Shown one piece after another: positions 59,922 to 64,000 of a stretch of DNA of 64,000 nt. Where the stretch lies: the NCBI RefSeq assembly GCF_000428985.1, contig NZ_AUAZ01000015.1:1-64000 (forward strand), read 5' to 3'. Made by a program: the position numbers and the translations under genes. The stretch is from Marinobacterium litorale DSM 23545. GTDB lineage: Bacteria; Pseudomonadota; Gammaproteobacteria; Pseudomonadales; Balneatricaceae. The notes under the pieces are model-generated. The model was not told where the DNA came from and searched no databases. It saw nothing but the letters and a program-made list of their open reading frames with translations. Each line of letters begins with the position of its first letter. Position 1 is the stretch's first letter.

Positions 59922-59997
59922 GTCCCATTCGTCTAGTGGCCTAGGACACCGCCCTTTCACGGCGGTAACAGGGGTTCGAACCCCCTATGGGACGCCA
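59922..59997 (+). tRNA. tRNA-Glu (anticodon UUC), copy 1
   Basis: A 76-nt cloverleaf with encoded CCA. The acceptor GTCCCAT pairs with ATGGGAC. The anticodon stem CCGCC/GGCGG holds the loop CTTTCAC, giving UUC. The T-arm is AGGGG-TTCGAAC-CCCCT type. It is nearly identical to E. coli tRNA-Glu. Confidence 0.97.
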
Positions 59998-60015
59998 TTC
60001 TCTTCTAGAGATGTT

Positions 60016-60091
<76 letters not shown>

Positions 60092-60154
60092 AATCTTTTT
60101 TCGATTAGTTTTAGCTCTCTTCGTTCGTAGCCAGGTTAACCCCGCTTTTTATTG

Positions 60155-60207
60155 GTTGGGGTCACGACCGGAACGCCGGCCGGTTCTGGTCTCGTTTCCC
60201 GCTCCAA
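60155..60207 (+). repeat. decayed 3' half of tRNA-Gly, remnant 1
   Basis: GGTTGGGGTC, as in the tRNA-Gly anticodon-stem/variable region, is followed by an altered CG-rich segment and then a T-arm/acceptor-like end TCTCGTTTCCCGCTCCA. No 5' half is present, so it is not a functional tRNA. Confidence 0.8.
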
Positions 60208-60458
60208 ATCTCACTCCTTTGTAATCCAGGTTTTAGTACTTCGTAGAAAAGCGACCCTGCTTTTCACTCGTTGTGGCGCCCCCCAGTCAAGTTCTATTCT
60301 CACTTGGATAGTCGTGCCAGGCACTCAAAAAGTTGTCCAATCCCTGTTTTCCTCGCCGTAGAGCGGGCGCGATGGGATGGATCTGTGTATTTTTTAAACG
60401 CTTCCATATCAACGGCTTATCGAGCGGGATCGGAAAGCAAAAAAAATGGGTCAGGGTG
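60208..60458. other. gene-free spacer between the two tRNA blocks
   Basis: About 250 bases with no supported gene. Its first part (to about 60284) resembles sequence near 60816-60890, with AAGCGACCCTGCTTTTCA in both, showing that the spacer belongs to the duplication. The rest shows nothing I recognise. Confidence 0.5.
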
Positions 60459-60487
60459 TTGACGAGGGAGGGGTCGCTACGTATTAT
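60459..60487 (+). promoter_or_regulatory. promoter of the second tRNA-Glu/tRNA-Gly pair
   Basis: TTGACG (60459-60464), 17 bases, then TATTAT (60482-60487), followed by a GC-rich discriminator. The second tRNA-Glu starts 41 bases downstream. So the second block has its own promoter, with a different surrounding sequence from the first. Confidence 0.75.
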
Positions 60488-60528
60488 TTGCGCCTCCTCG
60501 ATGAGGAACGCGAAAGCGTATCGGCTAC

Positions 60529-60604
60529 GTCCCATTCGTCTAGTGGCCTAGGACACCGCCCTTTCACGGCGGTAACAGGGGTTCGAACCCCCTATGGGAC
60601 GCCA
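60529..60604 (+). tRNA. tRNA-Glu (anticodon UUC), copy 2
   Basis: Identical over the 76 bases to the copy at 59922-59997, including the encoded CCA. The 18-base spacer to tRNA-Gly is also identical. Confidence 0.97.
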
Positions 60605-60622
60605 TTCTCTTCTAGAGATGTT

Positions 60623-60698
<76 letters not shown>

Positions 60699-60762
60699 AA
60701 TCTATTTTCTCCTTTGCATGAATTTTTGTTCGTTCGTAGCTAGGGCGACCCCGCTTTTTATT

Positions 60763-60815
60763 GGTTGGGGTCACGACCGGTTCGCCGGCCGGTTCGAGTC
60801 TCGTTTCCCGCTCCA
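60763..60815 (+). repeat. decayed 3' half of tRNA-Gly, remnant 2
   Basis: Same build as remnant 1: GGTTGGGGTC, a CG-rich altered segment, then GTTCGAGTCTCGTTTCCCGC and TCCA. The T-loop TTCGAG is intact here. There is no 5' half. Confidence 0.8.
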
Positions 60816-60879
60816 AATCTCGTTTCTTTGTAACCTAAACTTCAGCTACTTCGTATAAAAGCGACCCTGCTTTTCATCC

Positions 60880-60928
60880 GTTGGGGTCACGACCGGGTGC
60901 CGGCCAGTGAGTCTCGTTTCCCGCTCCA
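60880..60928 (+). repeat. decayed 3' half of tRNA-Gly, remnant 3
   Basis: GTTGGGGTCACGACC followed by a shortened CG-rich part and the end GAGTCTCGTTTCCCGC plus TCCA. It has lost part of the T-loop. It is the most worn of the three remnants. Confidence 0.75.
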
Positions 60929-61031
60929 AATCTCACTTCTTGATCTACTCAGAGTTTTATTCATTCGCTGGTGATGCGCGTTAGATGTGCGGTGCGGTTT
61001 GTTGCCCGACGTCATCGCCGGGCATGGGTTA

Positions 61032-61442
61032 TCACGTGTTGAAAAGCCGGGTGCGTTCGGCGAGGTAATCAAACGGGCGGTTTTCCCGTTCGGCTTCTGC
61101 ACGTGCCTCGTCAAGCTGGGCAAACAGTTCAAGCTCTTCATCGGCCATATGATGCAGGCAATCGCCGCCAAACAGCCAGAACAGGTCGCGCGCGACCAGG
61201 TGGACCAGCTGAGGGTAGGCGCGAACCAGTCGGGTCATCACCGCCTGGCCCTCTTCGAACGCCCATCCCTGATGTTGCTCAAACCCTTCCGCCAGTTCCG
61301 CAAACTGCTCCATGAACTCCCGGTCGATCGGATTGGGTGCCGGGTTACTGAATGGTTCCTGCTTGATCAGGTTGTTATAGGCAAGTTTCAACAGGTTGAC
61401 GTGGTAGGTGTGGAAATCGGTCACGGTATCCTCAAACAGCAT
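61032..61442 (-). CDS. conserved hypothetical protein (resembles PA2817 family)
   Basis: A helical protein of 136 residues from ATG 61442 (MLFEDTVTDFHTYHVNLLKLAY). A longer TTG start at 61478 is possible. The segment LVARDLFWLFGGDCLHHMADEELELFAQLDE is reminiscent, from memory, of the pseudomonad PA2817 family of unknown function. No TM or signal segment is seen. It lies between the tRNA block and the yadG-yadH exporter, transcribed towards the tRNAs. Confidence 0.6.
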   Translation of the reverse strand: MLFEDTVTDFHTYHVNLLKLAYNNLIKQEPFSNPAPNPIDREFMEQFAELAEGFEQHQGWAFEEGQAVMTRLVRAYPQLVHLVARDLFWLFGGDCLHHMADEELELFAQLDEARAEAERENRPFDYLAERTRLFNT

Positions 61443-61632
61443 GTTCAAAACAGGAATTGTGGGGATGGCCGGCGGCAATCACAAGTCCGAGGTTGAAATG
61501 AAACCGTTGAGTCCCCATAACGTACTATCCTGTCGCTCCGTCTGGAGCCTTCTCGAACTTACCGCTTCCGGTGGCCTGTGGCTGTAAAGTTAGGTGCAGC
61601 GGTACTTTGTTCCAACAGACAATAGGATTTTT

Positions 61633-62550
61633 ATGACTGCGGCGCTGAGTATAAAGGATCTGCGCAAGACGTACGGCAATGGTTTTGAGGCCCTGAAAGG
61701 GATCTCACTGGAGGTGCAGGAGGGCGATTTCTTTGCTCTGCTGGGTCCGAATGGGGCGGGTAAGTCCACCACGCTTGGGATCGTTTCTTCGCTGGTCAAC
61801 AAAAGTGGTGGGGCTGTTTCTGTATTCGGCCATGACATCGACCGCGATCTGACACGGGCCAAGCTATGTCTCGGCGTTGTGCCCCAGGAGTTTAACTTCA
61901 ACCCGTTCGAGCGTGTGATCGATATCGTCATTACCCAGGCCGGCTACTACGGCATCGGCGCAAAACACGCGCGGGAACGTGCCGAGTTCTACCTGCGTAA
62001 GCTGGGGTTGTGGGATAAGCGTGACGAGCGGGCTCGTATGCTTTCGGGCGGGATGAAACGCCGCCTGATGATTGCGCGGGCTCTGGTTCACGACCCGAAA
62101 ATGCTGATTCTCGATGAACCAACAGCGGGTGTTGATATTGAGCTGCGCCGCTCCATGTGGGATTTTCTTAGCGAAATCAATGCCGCTGGCACCACCATTA
62201 TCCTGACCACCCACTACCTGGAAGAGGCTGAGAGCTTGTGTCGCAATATTGCGATCATCGATCACGGTCAGATTATCCAGAACAGCAGCATGAAGTCCCT
62301 GCTGGCCAAACTTAACGTAGAAACCTTTGTACTGGATTTGGATCGTGATATCTCGGCCGCGCCGGAGCTGGAGGGTTATCAGGTGCGTCTGCGCGATGCC
62401 CACACGCTGGAGGTGGAGGTGGAGAAGTCACGGGGGCTGAATCCACTGTTTTCCCAGCTGTCATCCCTGGACTGTTCGGTGGTCAGTATGCGGAACAAGG
62501 CGAACCGTCTGGAAGAGCTGTTTGTTTCGCTCGTGGATAAAAACCTATAA
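61633..62550 (+). CDS. yadG: ABC transporter ATP-binding protein YadG
   Basis: A 305-residue ABC ATPase that pairs with the YadH permease. Walker A is LLGPNGAGKSTT. The Q-loop is GVVPQEFNFNPFERV, the signature is MLSGGMKRRLMIA, Walker B is MLILDEPTAGVD, and the H-loop is in ILTTHYLEEAESL. ATG 61633 with AGGA upstream is preferred to an in-frame start at 61594. The E. coli pair YadGH is an ABC-2 type exporter of unknown substrate. yadH follows 11 bases downstream. Confidence 0.93.
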   Translation: MTAALSIKDLRKTYGNGFEALKGISLEVQEGDFFALLGPNGAGKSTTLGIVSSLVNKSGGAVSVFGHDIDRDLTRAKLCLGVVPQEFNFNPFERVIDIVITQAGYYGIGAKHARERAEFYLRKLGLWDKRDERARMLSGGMKRRLMIARALVHDPKMLILDEPTAGVDIELRRSMWDFLSEINAAGTTIILTTHYLEEAESLCRNIAIIDHGQIIQNSSMKSLLAKLNVETFVLDLDRDISAAPELEGYQVRLRDAHTLEVEVEKSRGLNPLFSQLSSLDCSVVSMRNKANRLEELFVSLVDKNL

Positions 62551-62561
62551 GGAGTCGCTTC

Positions 62562-63335
62562 ATGCATAGCCAGTTGCTGTGGACAGCTTTCTGGACCATC
62601 GTCGTTAAGGAAGTACGCCGTTTCACCCGAATCTGGGCGCAGACGTTGTTGCCCCCGGCAATCACGATGACGCTTTATTTTATTATCTTCGGTAACCTGA
62701 TCGGCTCGCGCATCGGTGAAATGGGTGGCTTCAGCTACATGGAGTATATCGTGCCCGGGTTGATCATGATGTCTGTGATTACAAACTCCTACGGTAACGT
62801 GGTCTCCTCGTTTTTTGGTACCAAGTTTCAGCATAATATTGAGGAGCTGCTGGTGGCACCGGTGCCAAACTGGGTGATCCTGGCCGGCTACGTGATCGGT
62901 GGTATGGCGCGGGGCCTGATGGTGGGCTTTATCGTCACGTTGCTATCACTGTTTTTCACGGACCTGCAGATTCATCATTTTGTCGTGACGGTGACGATCG
63001 TATTACTGACCTCAGTCGTGTTTGCTCTCGGCGGATTTATTAATGCGGTTTATGCCACCACGTTTGACGATATTGCCATTGTGCCCACATTTATTCTGAC
63101 GCCGTTAACCTATCTGGGCGGTGTATTTTATAGTATCGAGCTGTTGCCCGGGTTCTGGCAGGGCGTTTCTCAGCTCAATCCAATTCTGTATATGGTAAAC
63201 ACCTTCCGATATGGCATTCTTGGGGTCAGTGATATCAACGTGGGTTTCGCATTTGCGATGATTATCGGTTTTATCGCTGTGCTGGCCACGTTCTCGCTTC
63301 ACCTACTTAAGATTGGTAAGGGCATCCGCAGCTGA
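62562..63335 (+). CDS. yadH: ABC-2 type permease YadH
   Basis: A 257-residue ABC-2 membrane protein with six hydrophobic helices. TLLPPAITMTLYFIIFGNLIGS, MEYIVPGLIMMSVITNSYGN and FILTPLTYLGGVFYSIELLPG are typical of the YadH/DrrB branch. It forms the channel for YadG. TGATG at its end (63333-63337) overlaps the queF start by one base. Confidence 0.93.
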   Translation: MHSQLLWTAFWTIVVKEVRRFTRIWAQTLLPPAITMTLYFIIFGNLIGSRIGEMGGFSYMEYIVPGLIMMSVITNSYGNVVSSFFGTKFQHNIEELLVAPVPNWVILAGYVIGGMARGLMVGFIVTLLSLFFTDLQIHHFVVTVTIVLLTSVVFALGGFINAVYATTFDDIAIVPTFILTPLTYLGGVFYSIELLPGFWQGVSQLNPILYMVNTFRYGILGVSDINVGFAFAMIIGFIAVLATFSLHLLKIGKGIRS

Positions 63336-64000
63336 TGAGCGAACATGAATCGATCAAGCAGTCTCCTTTGGGTCAGGGGACGCGATACGTTAATCGGTAC
63401 GACCCGACTTTGCTCTACCCCATAGCCCGGGATGTTAACTGGCAGGCGCGTGGAGTGGATCGTACGACGCTACCCTTTCGCGGTGTGGATATCTGGAACG
63501 CCTATGAGCTTTCCTGGCTCGACAGCCGGGGTAAGCCGGTGGTTCGTCTGGCGGAGTTCAGGATTCCGGCATCATCCAGCCATATCATCGAGTCGAAGTC
63601 GTTTAAGCTCTACCTGAACTCCTACAACCTGACCCGTTTTGGTTCTGAGTCGGAGGTGCAGTCGCACCTGCGTCAGGATCTGAGCCAGGCCGCCGGTGCC
63701 GATGTCAGCGTGAAGCTTTTCAGGCCGGATCTGCCTGTTCAGGGCGGGCAACTGGAGGGACGCTGTATCGATGATCTGGAGATCGATGTCGAGCACTATA
63801 CGCCAGAGCCTAACCTGCTTATTGCTGGCAACGAGGTAGTTGGCGAAACCCTGGTCAGTCATCTGCTTAAGTCAAACTGCCCGGTGACCGGTCAGCCGGA
63901 CTGGGGCAGCCTGCAGATCCGGTACAAAGGGGGCAAAATCGACCGCAAGGGGCTACTGGCTTATATCGTATCCTACCGTGAGCATGGTGATTTTCACGAG
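63335..64000 (+). CDS. queF: 7-cyano-7-deazaguanine reductase QueF (3' end outside window)
   Basis: The first 222 codons of the long (bimodular) QueF, which reduces preQ0 to preQ1 with NADPH in queuosine synthesis. It opens with SPLGQGTRYVNRYDPTLLYPIARD. The substrate-binding E78-type segment is in IIESKSFKLYLNSYNLTRF. The catalytic cysteine is in LLKSNCPVTGQPDWGSLQIRY, near residue 185. The ATG at 63335 overlaps the yadH stop. The reading frame is open to the last base of the window. Confidence 0.95.
   Translation, partial: MSEHESIKQSPLGQGTRYVNRYDPTLLYPIARDVNWQARGVDRTTLPFRGVDIWNAYELSWLDSRGKPVVRLAEFRIPASSSHIIESKSFKLYLNSYNLTRFGSESEVQSHLRQDLSQAAGADVSVKLFRPDLPVQGGQLEGRCIDDLEIDVEHYTPEPNLLIAGNEVVGETLVSHLLKSNCPVTGQPDWGSLQIRYKGGKIDRKGLLAYIVSYREHGDFHE

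Overview
The window looks like the chromosome of a marine-type gammaproteobacterium, probably of the Oceanospirillales/Pseudomonadales kind. This is inferred from gene content (long-form QueF, YbiI-type zinc finger, YadGH, orphan PilU, DUF1302/DUF1329/RND set, a rich beta-oxidation inventory) and from the enterobacterial-like tRNAs; I could not run a taxonomic search. Most of the window (about 6.7-64 kb) is moderately GC-rich and tightly packed. The first 6.4 kb is clearly AT-richer, full of small or broken genes, and foreign-looking.

Left accessory region (1-6.4 kb). A truncated IS3-family transposase with its right terminal repeat is followed by a frameshifted TrmK-like methyltransferase gene. 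After these comes a cluster of integron gene cassettes on the minus strand with no integrase in view (a CALIN-like array). Cassette limits can be read directly: the first bases of each cassette are the reverse complement of the R'' core of its own attC (8-10 bp matches for four cassettes), and two attC sites fold with typical unpaired bases. The cassettes carry (i) a frameshifted one-TM protein, (ii) a DUF6602 PD-(D/E)XK-like protein, (iii) a 2.8-kb four-gene cassette with an ABC-three-component (ABC-3C) conflict system and a small membrane protein, and (iv) a DUF3024 protein. This is the most novel part of the window.

Lipid and fatty-acid region (6.7-23.4 kb). DUF1329 and DUF1302 envelope proteins diverge from an AraC regulator, an acyl-CoA dehydrogenase, a YCF48-like protein and an MMPL/RND transporter; together they look like a system that moves and oxidises a hydrophobic compound. 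Then come a siderophore-interacting flavoreductase, ybiI, fadBA and etfBA.

Stress and oxygenase region (23.6-33.6 kb). katG has an OxyR-like operator. A LuxR regulator, a three-component Rieske oxygenase (oxygenase, ferredoxin, reductase) and an orphan TRAP binding protein follow, and this module is bracketed by an imperfect 37/38-bp direct repeat. A hypothetical gene and a heat-shock (sigma-32) groESL operon encoding an atypical GroEL come next.

Acyl-CoA and ketone-body region (33.6-48.7 kb). A four-gene operon (acyl-CoA ligase, DUF2889, nitronate monooxygenase, enoyl-CoA hydratase) and a second DmdC-type acyl-CoA dehydrogenase precede the set aacS-bdhA-dctPQM. This set has a sigma-54 promoter facing a divergent sigma-54 activator and a thiolase. 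Together they would import 3-hydroxybutyrate (or a like acid) and turn it into acetyl-CoA.

Right part (48.7-64 kb). Two cyclic-di-GMP enzymes flank an ADP-ribosylglycohydrolase. A LysR-azoR-yqjG-pirin redox cluster, a 37-residue lipoprotein-like peptide, pilU, a coiled-coil membrane protein, a duplicated tRNA-Glu/tRNA-Gly locus with decayed tRNA-Gly 3' ends, a conserved small protein, the YadGH ABC exporter and the start of queF complete the window.
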